A program made the position numbers and the translations under genes. Shown here piece by piece: positions 36,537 to 44,892 of a stretch of 64,000 nt of DNA; the stretch's first letter is position 1; each line of letters starts with the position of its first letter. The notes under the pieces were generated by a model. That model was not told where the DNA came from. It worked only from the letters and a program-made list of their open reading frames with translations, and ran no database searches. Source of the stretch: Aquabacterium humicola (GTDB lineage: Bacteria > Pseudomonadota > Gammaproteobacteria > Burkholderiales > Burkholderiaceae_C); the NCBI RefSeq assembly GCF_030167915.1, contig NZ_JARGNB010000006.1, positions 186,001-250,000 of the forward strand, written 5' to 3'.

Positions 36537-37429
36537 GCGCGGTTCCTTCGAAGTTGGGGCATCAGCGAGCCGGTGAGATGCGGCTTGCCGCTGCGGGAAT
36601 CGGCCAGGCCAAAGGCCGTGCCGCCCCCGGCCTGCCGCTCGACACTGAAGTCGACCTGTGCCGGCAGCAGCACGGGCGACTTGAATTGCACGTCGACGCT
36701 GAAGGCATCGGGAAGGCTGTGCTCGAGCGCCGCGAGGCAACGCGCCTTGGTCCACATGCCGTGGGCGATGGCACGCGGAAATCCGAACAGCCTGGCCGTG
36801 ATCGGGTAGAGATGAATCGGGTTGTGGTCGCCCGAGGCACTGGCATATCGGCGTCCGGTATCGGCGGGAACCGTCCATTGCTCGGCGGCGTGCGCCGCGG
36901 GCGCATCGGCGCCACGCGCCGCGGGCGCATCGGCGCCGCGCGCCGCCTTGGCCGGGCTGCCACTGCCCTGTCGACGCAAGGTGCTGCTCACCGACTCCCA
37001 GACCACTTCGTCGGCCACGCTGAGCGTGACGAGGGTGTCGAACTGCAAGCCCTTGTCGTGGGGTCGCAGGTTGGCCGCCCTGACGCTCAAGGTGAGCGGC
37101 TCGGCGAGGCCGATGGGCCGATGCTGCCGAATCCTGTTCTGCAGATGCACCACGCCGATGATCGGGAACGGGAACGCCGCATCGGTGAGGATTTCCATCT
37201 GCAAGGGAAAGGCCAGCACGAAGGGATACGTCGGCGACAGCATGTCCGCACGGCGGAAGCCGCAGGCCTGGTTGTAGGCAGCGAGGTGCGCGTGGTCGAC
37301 GGTGACGTGGCGCCTCACCAGTTCCAGTTCGGGCAAGGTGCCTTCGGTGCGCCTTGCAAAGGCACCGAGCAGGGCGCGCGTCAGAAGGGTGGTCGACCGT
37401 GCCGGCGCGGCGACTTCTCGAACGGTCAT
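36521..37429 (-). CDS. MaoC-like hotdog-fold dehydratase
   Basis: A 302-residue protein with two hotdog domains. The second contains Y-A-S-A-S-G-D-H-N-P-I-H-L near residues 196-208 with Asp and His of the R-hydratase motif, followed by F-G-F-P-R-A-I-A-H-G-M-W. The linker carries a tandem A-R-G-A-D-A-P-A repeat encoded by two 24-base copies at 36892-36939. It probably hydrates an enoyl-CoA or acts as a thioester-binding protein. Transcribed away from the LysR gene 90 bases upstream, which is a likely regulator of this gene and the WrbA-like gene. Confidence 0.75.
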   Translation of the reverse strand: MTVREVAAPARSTTLLTRALLGAFARRTEGTLPELELVRRHVTVDHAHLAAYNQACGFRRADMLSPTYPFVLAFPLQMEILTDAAFPFPIIGVVHLQNRIRQHRPIGLAEPLTLSVRAANLRPHDKGLQFDTLVTLSVADEVVWESVSSTLRRQGSGSPAKAARGADAPAARGADAPAAHAAEQWTVPADTGRRYASASGDHNPIHLYPITARLFGFPRAIAHGMWTKARCLAALEHSLPDAFSVDVQFKSPVLLPAQVDFSVERQAGGGTAFGLADSRSGKPHLTGSLMPQLRRNRAWPAS

Positions 37430-37519
37430 GTGCGGGGTGTCCTTTCGTCGCGGGCCGCGTGGGGGTTGGGGCATGGGCGGGATCGGCCCACGCCGGGAGC
37501 GGACTCTACAATTCCGTCC

Positions 37520-38473
37520 ATGCAATCGAAATGCGCACCCGTGGAATCAACGATTGCATCGGCGCAATACAGGGTGTCGACCGACGAGCTGGTCACGCTG
37601 CTGTCCCTGGCACGCTCGCGCACGCTGGCGCAAGCCGCCCTGCAATGCGGCGTGGCCGCCTCGACGGTCTTCCGTACCGTCCAGCGGATGGAGCAGGGGC
37701 TCGGGCGGCGACTCTTCGAGCGTTCCAGGGCAGGCTACCGGCCCACGGAGCTGGGCGAGCAGCTGTGCCGGCACGCGCTGGCCATCGAGGAAGCGCTGCA
37801 GGCCGCGCACGGCGCTTGCGCCCTGACCGACAGCGAGGTGTCCGGCGTCGTGCGCATCAGCGCGGTCGACGCGGTCCTGCACCGGTTCGTGGTCCCGGCG
37901 CTCGGTTCCATGCTGGCGGCCCACCCGATGCTGCGCGTCGAGCTGCAGGGGTCCAATGCACTTCGCAGCCTGACCCACCGCGATGCGGACATCGCGCTGC
38001 GTTCGACGGACCGCCCACCCGAACACCTGGTGGGCAAGCGCCTGGGCGCGATGCACTTCGCGGTCTACGCCGGGCGAGGCTTGAAGCGCGGCCAGCGCGG
38101 GGCCCTGTCCTTGCCGCAGCTGGCGGCCATGCCCTGGATCGGCATCGACGAGGCCATGCCCGACCACCCCGGCGTCGCCTGGCGCAAGCGCATGCTGCCG
38201 AAGGTGCAGCCGGTGCTGCAGGTCAACAGCATGGTCACGGCAGTCCAGGCGATCGAGGCCGGACTCGGCGTCGGCGTGGTGGCCCTGTTCCATGCCGCGC
38301 AGCGCAAGGCGCTGGTGCAAGTCAGCCCGACCCTGGACCATTGCGAAATCGGCCTGTGGTTGTTGACCCATCCGGAGTCGCGCCACTTGCGGCGAATCGC
38401 CGCGGTGGCCGGCCGGATCGAGCAGCACAGCTTGTCCGTCGGGGTGGATGGGCAGCGCGATCCGCCCCCTTAG
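37520..38473 (+). CDS. LysR-family transcriptional regulator
   Basis: A 317-residue LysR regulator. The helix-turn-helix is near residues 20-78 (L-V-T-L-L-S-L-A-R-S-R-T-L-A-Q-A-A through S-T-V-F-R-T-V-Q-R-M-E). The effector domain follows the type I/II periplasmic-binding fold (V-S-G-V-V-R-I-S-A-V-D-A-V through the C-terminus). It is divergent from the MaoC-like/WrbA-like pair, the usual arrangement for a LysR regulator and its target; operators should lie at about 37430-37519. The ATG at 37520 was chosen because the upstream frame has no family sequence. Confidence 0.85.
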   Translation: MQSKCAPVESTIASAQYRVSTDELVTLLSLARSRTLAQAALQCGVAASTVFRTVQRMEQGLGRRLFERSRAGYRPTELGEQLCRHALAIEEALQAAHGACALTDSEVSGVVRISAVDAVLHRFVVPALGSMLAAHPMLRVELQGSNALRSLTHRDADIALRSTDRPPEHLVGKRLGAMHFAVYAGRGLKRGQRGALSLPQLAAMPWIGIDEAMPDHPGVAWRKRMLPKVQPVLQVNSMVTAVQAIEAGLGVGVVALFHAAQRKALVQVSPTLDHCEIGLWLLTHPESRHLRRIAAVAGRIEQHSLSVGVDGQRDPPP

Positions 38474-38520
38474 CGCTGCTGGCCCCAGGCTTCCCCGGCG
38501 CCGTTGAAGTCGCGCTGCGC

Positions 38521-38931
38521 TCAGCCCCGCGCTGCGCGCGCGACCATCTTCAACATCGTCGCGATCGTCACCGATCCGAACGTGGCCTGCGAGATCTGGT
38601 CGATCTCGGCCAGCACGCCGGCCAGCGCCAGCTGCACCGGCGTGCTGCTGCCGGCGGCCGCCGGCGACTCGGGGTCCAGGTTCTCGAAGAGGCGGATCAC
38701 GTCCAGCAGCGTCAGCCGGCGCGCGTTGCCGACGAAGCGGTAGCCGCCACCGACGCCGCGCACCGAGTCGACGAGGCCGGCGCGTGCGAGGTCGGACATC
38801 ACCTTCGCCAGGTGGTGCGCGGATTCGCCGTACGTCTCCGCCACCTCGATCGCCGAGACGAACTGCCCCGGCCGCGCCGCGAGCTCCAGCACGCTGTAGA
38901 GCGCCAGGCGGGTGTTCTTCTGCAGTTTCAT
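38521..38931 (-). CDS. badM: Rrf2-family regulator without cluster cysteines, BadM-like
   Basis: A 136-residue Rrf2 regulator. The winged helix is evident from T-R-L-A-L-Y-S-V-L-E-L-A-A through H-L-A-K-V-M-S-D-L-A-R-A-G-L-V and the wing G-V-G-G-G-Y-R. The region that in NsrR or IscR carries three Fe-S cysteines here has none; the whole protein lacks Cys. This fits BadM, an Rrf2 repressor of benzoyl-CoA reductase genes in Rhodopseudomonas palustris, which responds to an aromatic metabolite rather than using a cluster. The preceding gene, 10 bases away in the same operon, is BadL-like, as in R. palustris. The symbol is inferred from context. Confidence 0.75.
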   Translation of the reverse strand: MKLQKNTRLALYSVLELAARPGQFVSAIEVAETYGESAHHLAKVMSDLARAGLVDSVRGVGGGYRFVGNARRLTLLDVIRLFENLDPESPAAAGSSTPVQLALAGVLAEIDQISQATFGSVTIATMLKMVARAARG

Positions 38932-38941
38932 GCGGCCGTCC

Positions 38942-39430
38942 TCAGGCGCCCGGGCCGATCGGCAGTTCCAGCGGCAGCAGCTTGCCCGCCGTCATGCCCT
39001 GGCTGCGGAAGAACGACAGGATCAGCGTGTTGTCGACGTGCAGCATCGTGCGCAGCATGTCGACGCCGACGTGCTCGAAACATTCGCGCAGCGCCGCCAG
39101 CAGCTTCGCGCCCAGGCCGTGCTCGCGCCAGCGCGGGTCGACGTCGATCGCGAACAGCCAGCCGCAGGGCGGGGAGCCGAACTCCCAGTCGCGCACCTCG
39201 CCGATGACGAAGCCGGCGACCTCGCCGTCGCAGGTGGCCACCAGGAAGTGCCGCAGGCCTTCGCCGGCCTGGCCGTAGCGGCGGTAGATGCGCTGCCAGT
39301 AGTCGGCCTTGTGCAGCCCGGTGACGGTGGCATCCAGCGCGATCACCGCCGGCAGGTCGGCGCGGCGCACCGGGCGCACCTTGACCACCGTCTCGCGGTC
39401 CGGCGCCGCCCGCCTGGCGTTCCCTCGCAT
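38942..39430 (-). CDS. badL: GNAT-family N-acetyltransferase, BadL-like
   Basis: A 162-residue single-domain GNAT. The acetyl-CoA loop region is F-A-I-D-V-D-P-R-W-R-E-H-G-L-G-A-K-L-L near residues 93-111. The N-terminal block A-V-I-A-L-D-A-T-V-T-G-L-H is closely similar to both halves of the protein at 60403. BadL of R. palustris, encoded beside badM, acetylates amino-aromatic acids and so protects against them; the same pairing here suggests the same job, but the substrate is not provable from sequence. ATG 39430 is the only start with family sequence. First gene of the badL-badM unit, with a palindromic operator about 42-58 bases upstream. Confidence 0.75.
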   Translation of the reverse strand: MRGNARRAAPDRETVVKVRPVRRADLPAVIALDATVTGLHKADYWQRIYRRYGQAGEGLRHFLVATCDGEVAGFVIGEVRDWEFGSPPCGWLFAIDVDPRWREHGLGAKLLAALRECFEHVGVDMLRTMLHVDNTLILSFFRSQGMTAGKLLPLELPIGPGA

Positions 39431-39471
39431 CGACGTCTCCTCGAGCCTGTGCGGAGCGGATTCTAAAGTTG

Positions 39472-39488
39472 TATTCCAGTACCGGAAT
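39472..39488 (-). promoter_or_regulatory. predicted BadM-type operator 1 (badL-badM promoter)
   Basis: TATTCCAGTACCGGAAT contains the near-perfect palindrome ATTCC-a-GTAC-c-GGAAT. On the minus strand it is followed by ACAACTTTAGAATCC, where TAGAAT is a reasonable -10, so the palindrome overlaps the -35 region and binding would repress badL-badM. Autoregulation is known for BadM. Confidence 0.6.
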
Positions 39489-39534
39489 GGGTCTGGGCGG
39501 ATCGATCGACGGCCCGCCGCCCTGTGCGCAGCGC

Positions 39535-40776
39535 TCACCAAGCCAGCTTCGCACGCAGGCCGATCACGGTGAAGCCCGGCGCGCCGGCCTGGGCGGCCGC
39601 GCGGCCGATCCACTGCAGGTCCGGAGACAGCTCGATCCGATCGGTGACGTGCCAGCGGTAGTACAGCTCGGCGATGCGCTCGGCGCGGAGGGCGTGCTGG
39701 CCTGCAAAGGACGCGTCCGAGGCGGCGCTGCGCCCGGCCGAGCCCGCGGGCAGCCAGGCCAGCGCGACGCCGAAGCCATCGGCCGGGCGGCGCCACGCCT
39801 CGCCGCTGATCTCGGCGCCGAGCGTCGTCGCGCGGTCGAAGGCACCGTGGCCGGTGGTGCGGCGCCCGTGGCGGCCGAACAGCCGCACCGAGTCGCTCAA
39901 CGCCTGGTCCACCGAGACGCCCCAGCCGCGGTGCCTGCGCGTGCTGCCATCGGCTTCGGTGGCCTCCCCGTTGTGCCAGGCGTAGAAGCGCCAGTGCCCC
40001 TGCAGCGTGCGCCACGGGAACCAGATGGTCTCCAACTGCCCGATCACGAAGGCGCGTCCGGGCAAGCCGGAGAAGCGGGCGGCCGTGCCGGCGCCGAAGA
40101 CGCCCAGCGACGCGCCCCAGGCCGGACCCGCATCGGCCCCTCTCCGATACGCCAGGCGCAGTCCGGGCGCGAATCCGTAGGCATCGGCACCCACGTCGCC
40201 GCCCGAGTCGAGCAGCGGGTTGTGCACGAACACGTTGTTGACGAAGCGGGTGGATTCGTCGTCGGCCGCGGCGTTCTGGTCGAAGAAGACGAAGGGGTCG
40301 AGCTTGCCCACGGTGAGCTCGAGGCGGCGACCGGCGGGTTGCTCGGCGCCACCCGGCGACAGCGGCAGCGTGAGCTGGTACCACGCCTGGGCCAGCACGG
40401 CGAAGGACGAGTGCGCGCCATCGTCGCCGGAGAACTCGAAGGCGGTGCTGTTGGCGCTGCTGGTGAAGGTCGGCCGCAGGGCCACGCCCTGGCCGCGGCC
40501 GAAGCGCAGGTGGGCGAAGAGCTGCCCCTCGGCCTCACCCGGTGCGGCGGCCGGCAGCGTGAGCGTCAGGTCGCCGCGGACGTTGGCGCGCGTGGCCGGG
40601 TGGCCGTCGGCGCTGCCGCCACCGCCTGCCCGCTGCACCATCGACGTGAGCGCGACGCTCACCGTGGGTCCGTCCGGCGCCTCCCCGGCGGGCGCGCTGT
40701 CGGCGATGGCGGGCGCGGCGGCCAGCGCGAGCAGCGCCGCCGCGGCGAGCGCCCTGGGTGGTGCGGATGCGGCCAT
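39535..40776 (-). CDS. outer-membrane porin of the OprB-like type
   Basis: A 413-residue beta-barrel protein. A signal peptide (A-L-A-A-A-A-L-L-A-L-A-A-A-P-A-I-A) is cleaved near residue 26. The mature part alternates short amphipathic strands and Gly/Asp-rich loops and ends in L-R-A-K-L-A-W, the C-terminal aromatic residue needed by the Bam machinery. F-V-F-F-D-Q-N-A-A-A-D-D-E-S and F-V-N-N-V-F are typical of carbohydrate-selective OprB-like porins; aromatic-acid porins of similar design also exist. It lies between the badL promoter and the aromatic ABC transporter operon, so it may admit aromatic acids. The ATG at 40776 gives the signal peptide directly. Confidence 0.8.
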   Translation of the reverse strand: MAASAPPRALAAAALLALAAAPAIADSAPAGEAPDGPTVSVALTSMVQRAGGGGSADGHPATRANVRGDLTLTLPAAAPGEAEGQLFAHLRFGRGQGVALRPTFTSSANSTAFEFSGDDGAHSSFAVLAQAWYQLTLPLSPGGAEQPAGRRLELTVGKLDPFVFFDQNAAADDESTRFVNNVFVHNPLLDSGGDVGADAYGFAPGLRLAYRRGADAGPAWGASLGVFGAGTAARFSGLPGRAFVIGQLETIWFPWRTLQGHWRFYAWHNGEATEADGSTRRHRGWGVSVDQALSDSVRLFGRHGRRTTGHGAFDRATTLGAEISGEAWRRPADGFGVALAWLPAGSAGRSAASDASFAGQHALRAERIAELYYRWHVTDRIELSPDLQWIGRAAAQAGAPGFTVIGLRAKLAW

Positions 40777-40976
40777 GGTCAGTGTCTGCCTTTGTCCTGC
40801 GGACGGGTCCGTGCAGTGTTGACGACGGTGTCGGGCCGGTGCAAGGCGACTCCTCGGATGCAAACACGAATGCTTCGCAACGGTCAGGGGCTTCGATCGA
40901 CTTCACCCTGCGCTGGCTCACCCGCGATGTTCGCCTAGGGTTCCCTCGCATCGCGAGTCTCTGCCGACCTAATCCA

Positions 40977-41021
40977 GATCAAACTTCAAAGCGGTATTCC
41001 AGTACCAGAATGGGTTTGATC
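40977..41021 (+). promoter_or_regulatory. predicted BadM-type operator 2 inside a larger palindrome (transporter/pad/hcr promoter)
   Basis: TATTCCAGTACCAGAATGG at 40995-41013 matches operator 1 at all but one of its first 17 bases and continues to match it in GGGT. It is bracketed by an 8-base perfect inverted pair, GATCAAAC (40977-40984) and GTTTGATC (41014-41021). TTGATC at 41016 could be a -35 but no good -10 follows. The site ends 39 bases before the ATG of the binding-protein gene and is the only promoter-like region before the long operon. The rest of the 283-base gap 40777-41059 shows no gene. Confidence 0.6.
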
Positions 41022-41059
41022 GGGTCCCGTTGCGTTCCTTTGCCTACCAGGAGACGACC

Positions 41060-42208
41060 ATGACCGTTCCTTGCCGCGCCCGCCGCTGGGCCCTGGCCAC
41101 GATGCTCGCGCTGCCGCTGTGTGCCGCCTGGGCCGAGGAGCCGATCCGCGTCGGCGCCTTCCTGTCGGTCACCGGCCCGGCCGCCTTCCTCGGCGACCCG
41201 GAGCTGAAGACGCTGGAGATGCTGGTCGACAAGCTCAATGCCGACGGCGGCGTGCTCGGCCGCAAGCTGCAGCTGATCGCCTACGACGACGCCGGCGATG
41301 CCGAGAAGGCGCGCACCTTCGCCAAGCGGCTGCTGGAACAGGACAAGGTCGACCTGATCGTCGGCGGCTCGACCACCGGCACCACGATGGCCGCGGTGCC
41401 GCTGGCCGAGCAGGCCGGCGTGCCCTTCGTCTCGCTGGCCGGCGCGGTGGTGATCGTCGAGCCGGTCAAGCGCTGGGTGTTCAAGACGCCGCACACCGAC
41501 CGCATGGCCTGCGACAAGATCTTCGTCGACATGAAGGCCCGCGGCTTCACGCGCGCGGCGCTGATCTCCGGCGGCGGCGGCTTCGACAAGTCGATGCGCG
41601 GCGAGTGCCTGAAGGTGGCGGGCAACCACGGCGTGCAGATCGTCGCCGACGAGACCTACGGCGCGGCCGACAACGACATGACCGCGCAGCTGACGAAGAT
41701 CCGCGGCTCGGGTGCGCAGGCGGTGCTCAACGCCGGTTTCGGCCAGGGCCCGGCGATCGTCACGCGCAACCACCGCCAGCTCGGGCTGGCGCAGCCGCTG
41801 TACCAGTCGCACGGGGTCGCGTCGAAGGAATACATCAAGCTCTCGGGCGACGCCGCCGAGGGCGTGCGCCTGCCGGCCGCGGCGCTGCTGGTGGCCAACC
41901 TGCTGCCCGCGGGCGACCCGCAGAAGCCGGTCGTCACCGCCTACCGCGATGCCTACGAGACGCGCTACAAGAGCGAGGTCTCGACCTTCGGCGGCCATGC
42001 CTACGACGGCCTGATGCTCGCGGTGCAGGCGCTGAAGACCGCCGGCAGCGCCGACAAGGCGAAGGCGCGCGATGCGCTGGAGGCCACGCGCGGTTATGTC
42101 GGCACCGGCGGCATCGTCAACATGTCCGCGAACGACCACATGGGTCTGGACCTGAGCGCCTTCCGCATGCTGGAAGTGCGCAACGGCCAGTGGACGCTGG
42201 TCCGGTAG
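41060..42208 (+). CDS. ABC transporter periplasmic binding protein for aromatic acids (LivK-like)
   Basis: A 382-residue type I periplasmic binding protein. The signal peptide R-R-W-A-L-A-T-M-L-A-L-P-L-C-A-A-W-A is cleaved near residue 25, followed by I-R-V-G-A-F-L-S-V-T-G-P-A. The ligand loop V-G-G-S-T-T-G-T-T and S-L-A-G-A-V-V-I are as in branched-chain-amino-acid/aromatic binding proteins. It leads LivH, LivM, LivG and LivF-type genes and is followed by pad and hcr enzymes, so benzoate, 4-hydroxybenzoate or phenylacetate is the likely ligand. The ATG at 41060 has CAGGAG upstream and is preferred over the in-frame start at 41030. Confidence 0.85.
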   Translation: MTVPCRARRWALATMLALPLCAAWAEEPIRVGAFLSVTGPAAFLGDPELKTLEMLVDKLNADGGVLGRKLQLIAYDDAGDAEKARTFAKRLLEQDKVDLIVGGSTTGTTMAAVPLAEQAGVPFVSLAGAVVIVEPVKRWVFKTPHTDRMACDKIFVDMKARGFTRAALISGGGGFDKSMRGECLKVAGNHGVQIVADETYGAADNDMTAQLTKIRGSGAQAVLNAGFGQGPAIVTRNHRQLGLAQPLYQSHGVASKEYIKLSGDAAEGVRLPAAALLVANLLPAGDPQKPVVTAYRDAYETRYKSEVSTFGGHAYDGLMLAVQALKTAGSADKAKARDALEATRGYVGTGGIVNMSANDHMGLDLSAFRMLEVRNGQWTLVR

Positions 42209-42244
42209 CGCCCGGACGACGGCTCCACCCGACAGCGCGACACC

Positions 42245-43120
42245 ATGGGCGGCTCGTGGCTGCAATTCGTCGCCGGCGGCGTCACCGCCGGCTCGATCTA
42301 CGCGCTGGTCGCGCTCGGCTTCTCGATCGTCTACGGCGCCAGCCACGCGATCAACTTCGCGCAGGGCGAGTTCGTGATGGCCGGCGGGCTGGGCGCGGTG
42401 TCGCTGCTCGCGCTGGGGCTGCCGCTGATCGTCGCGGTGCCGCTGGCGGTGGCCGGCGCGGCGCTGGCCGGCCTGCTGGTCGAGCGCTGCGCGATCGAGC
42501 CGGCCGGTGATGCCAGCGTGGTCACGCTGATCATCATCACGATCGGCGTCTCGCTGGTGCTGCGCGGGCTGGCGCAGGTGGTGTGGGGCAAGGGCCTGCA
42601 CGTGCTGCCGGCCTTCACGGGCAGCGCGCCGATCACGTTCTTCGGCGCGTCCATCGTGCCGCAGAGCCTGTGGGTGCTGGGCGGCAGCGCGCTGGCGGTG
42701 GGTGCCCTCGGCTGGTTCTTCAACCGCACGCTGTTCGGCAAGGCGATGCGCGCAACCGCGCTGAACCCGCTGGCCGCGCGGCTGATGGGCATCGATACGC
42801 GGCTGGTGATGCGGGTCAGCTTCGCACTCGCCGCGATGCTGGGCGCGCTGGGCGGTGCGCTGACCGCGCCGATCACCTTCGCCTCCTACGACGTCGGCGT
42901 GATGCTCGGCCTGAAGGGCTTCGCCGCGGCGATCCTCGGCGGGCTGGGCAGCTTCGGCGGCGCGGTGGCCGGCGGGCTGCTGCTGGGCCTGCTCGAGAGC
43001 TTCAGCGCGGGTTTCATCTCGTCGGCCTACAAGGACGCGATCGCCTTCGTCGTGCTGCTGGCCGTGTTGTTCTTCCTGCCAAGGGGGCTGTTCGGTGCCG
43101 GCCATTCCGAACGCGTCTGA
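42245..43120 (+). CDS. livH: branched-chain-type ABC permease, LivH-like
   Basis: A 291-residue inner-membrane permease with about eight transmembrane segments. Family signatures are G-S-I-Y-A-L-V-A-L-G-F-S-I-V-Y-G near residues 17-32, I-N-F-A-Q-G-E-F near 37-44 and the EAA-like cytoplasmic loop G-K-A-M-R-A-T-A-L-N-P-L-A-A-R-L-M-G. It forms half of the channel of the aromatic-acid transporter. It starts 36 bases after the binding protein gene. Confidence 0.9.
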   Translation: MGGSWLQFVAGGVTAGSIYALVALGFSIVYGASHAINFAQGEFVMAGGLGAVSLLALGLPLIVAVPLAVAGAALAGLLVERCAIEPAGDASVVTLIIITIGVSLVLRGLAQVVWGKGLHVLPAFTGSAPITFFGASIVPQSLWVLGGSALAVGALGWFFNRTLFGKAMRATALNPLAARLMGIDTRLVMRVSFALAAMLGALGGALTAPITFASYDVGVMLGLKGFAAAILGGLGSFGGAVAGGLLLGLLESFSAGFISSAYKDAIAFVVLLAVLFFLPRGLFGAGHSERV

Positions 43121-44090
43121 ACGCGCCGCCCCGCGCGCCAGCGGCCGGCCGTCGCTGCGGCTGCCGTCGCGCCGCGCGGCGCTGGCCGGCTTCGCGCTGG
43201 CGCTGGCGCTGCTGCCCTTCGCGCTGCCGAACAGCTACTTCCACGAGCTGGCGATCACCGTCGCGTTGAACGCGATCGTCTGCATCGGCCTGAACCTGCT
43301 GATCGGCTACGCCGGACAGATCAGCCTCGGCCATGCGGCCTTCTATGCGCTGGGCGGCTACGGCAGTGCGCTGCTGGCCGCGCATGCCGGCTGGCCGCCG
43401 CTGCTGGCGATGCCGGCGTCGGTGGGCGCGGTCGGCGCACTGGCCTGGCTCGTCGGCCGGCCGACGCTGCGCTTCTCGGGCCACACGCTGGCCATGGGCA
43501 CGCTGGGGCTGGGCGTCATCGTGTCGATCGTGCTGACGAACGAGGACCGCCTGACCGGCGGGCCCGATGGCATGGCCGTGCCGCCGCTGGGCTTCGGCAG
43601 CGTCGCGCTCGCCGGCGAGCACACCTGGTACGTGATCGTCGCGCTCGCGCTGTGGCTGGCGGTGTGGGGCGCGCTGAACCTGATCGAGTCGCCCACCGGC
43701 CGCGCGCTGCGGGCGCTGCACGGCTCGCCGATCGCCGCCGAGACGCTGGGCATCCCGGTCGCGCGCTACAAGCTGCGGGCCTTCGTGCTGTCCGCGGTGT
43801 TCGCCGCCGCCGCGGGCGCGCTGGCCGCGCACCACGCCGGCTTCATCACGCCGGCCAAGGCCTCGTTCCTGCACTCGGTCGAGCTGGTGATCATGGTGGT
43901 CTTCGGCGGCATGGCCTCGGTCGGCGGCGCGCTGCTCGGCGCGGTGGTGCTGACCCTGCTGCCGCAGCTGCTGACCGCCCTGAAGGACTACGAGATGGTC
44001 GCCTTCGGTGCCGTGCTGGTGGCGACGATGGTGTTCTTCCCGCGCGGCGTCGTGCCCACGCTGGCGCGCTGGCTGGGGGAACGACGATGA
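43095..44090 (+). CDS. livM: branched-chain-type ABC permease, LivM-like
   Basis: A 331-residue permease. N-terminal basic tail, then about eight hydrophobic segments; G-Y-A-G-Q-I-S-L-G-H-A-A-F-Y-A-L-G-G-Y is the LivM signature near 70-90, and the cytoplasmic loop G-R-A-L-R-A-L-H-G-S-P-I-A-A-E-T-L-G is present. The start is GTG at 43095, inside the end of livH (26-base overlap). Later starts would remove the first transmembrane helix. Partner of LivH in the same transporter. Confidence 0.88.
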   Translation: MPAIPNASERAAPRASGRPSLRLPSRRAALAGFALALALLPFALPNSYFHELAITVALNAIVCIGLNLLIGYAGQISLGHAAFYALGGYGSALLAAHAGWPPLLAMPASVGAVGALAWLVGRPTLRFSGHTLAMGTLGLGVIVSIVLTNEDRLTGGPDGMAVPPLGFGSVALAGEHTWYVIVALALWLAVWGALNLIESPTGRALRALHGSPIAAETLGIPVARYKLRAFVLSAVFAAAAGALAAHHAGFITPAKASFLHSVELVIMVVFGGMASVGGALLGAVVLTLLPQLLTALKDYEMVAFGAVLVATMVFFPRGVVPTLARWLGERR

Positions 44091-44881
44091 ACCCGCTGCT
44101 GACGGTGCGGGGCCTGGGCAAGCGCTTCGGCGGCCTGCAGGTGCTCGACGGCGTGGGCTTCGACGCCGAGGCCGGCCGCGTGTTCTCGATCATCGGCCCG
44201 AACGGCGCCGGCAAGACCACGCTGCTGAACCTGCTGGCCGGCGTCTACCGGCCCGATGAAGGCCACATCACGCTCGGCGGCCAGGTGCTGAACGGCCCGT
44301 CGCCGCATCGCCATGCCGCCGCGGGCCTGGGACGCACGTTCCAGAACCTGCAGGTGTTCTTCAACATGAGCGCGCTCGACAACGTGATGACCGGGCGCCA
44401 CCTGCACGAGCCGCAGGGCATGGCGGCGGCGATGTGGCGCGCGCCGTCGGTCCGGCGCGCCGAAACCGCGAGCCGCGCGCGGGCGGTCGCACTGCTGCAG
44501 CAGCTGGGCCTCGACGCCTGGCTCGACGCCCCCGCCGACGCGATGCCCTACGGCGCGCTGAAGCGCCTGGAGATCGCCCGCGCGCTGGCCGCCGAGCCGC
44601 GCCTGCTGCTGCTGGACGAGCCGGCCGCCGGCCTCAACGCCACCGAAGCGCAGGAGATCGGCGCGCTGGTGCGCCGCCTCGCGGCCGACGGCATGGCGGT
44701 GCTGCTGGTCGAGCACAACATGCGGCTGGTGATGTCGGCCTCCGACCGGGTGCTGGTGCTGGACCATGGCCGCAAGCTGGCCGAAGGCACGCCGCAGCAG
44801 GTGGCGGGCGATGCGCGCGTGATCGAGGCCTACCTCGGCGCGCAGCCGGCGGCCGAGGCCGAGGAGCCCAGCCATGCCTGA
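44087..44881 (+). CDS. livG: ABC transporter ATPase, LivG-like
   Basis: A 264-residue ABC ATPase: Walker [10 protein letters not shown] near 38-46, an LivG-type R-T-F-Q-N-L-Q-V-F at 84-92, Walker [13 protein letters not shown] near 180 and V-E-H-N-M near 214. The ABC signature position is Y-G-A-L-K-R-L-E, lacking the canonical LSGGQ wording, as often in LivG-type proteins (YGxxRxLE). ATG overlaps the livM stop by 4 bases. Confidence 0.9.
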   Translation: MNPLLTVRGLGKRFGGLQVLDGVGFDAEAGRVFSIIGPNGAGKTTLLNLLAGVYRPDEGHITLGGQVLNGPSPHRHAAAGLGRTFQNLQVFFNMSALDNVMTGRHLHEPQGMAAAMWRAPSVRRAETASRARAVALLQQLGLDAWLDAPADAMPYGALKRLEIARALAAEPRLLLLDEPAAGLNATEAQEIGALVRRLAADGMAVLLVEHNMRLVMSASDRVLVLDHGRKLAEGTPQQVAGDARVIEAYLGAQPAAEAEEPSHA

Positions 44882-44892
44882 GGAGCGCGCTC

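Noticed and set aside
40977-41021. An FNR/Dnr-type site from the TTGATC and GATCAA arms
   Set aside because: FNR sites have the order TTGAT-4-ATCAA; here the arms have the opposite order and are 29 bases apart, so the consensus is not met.
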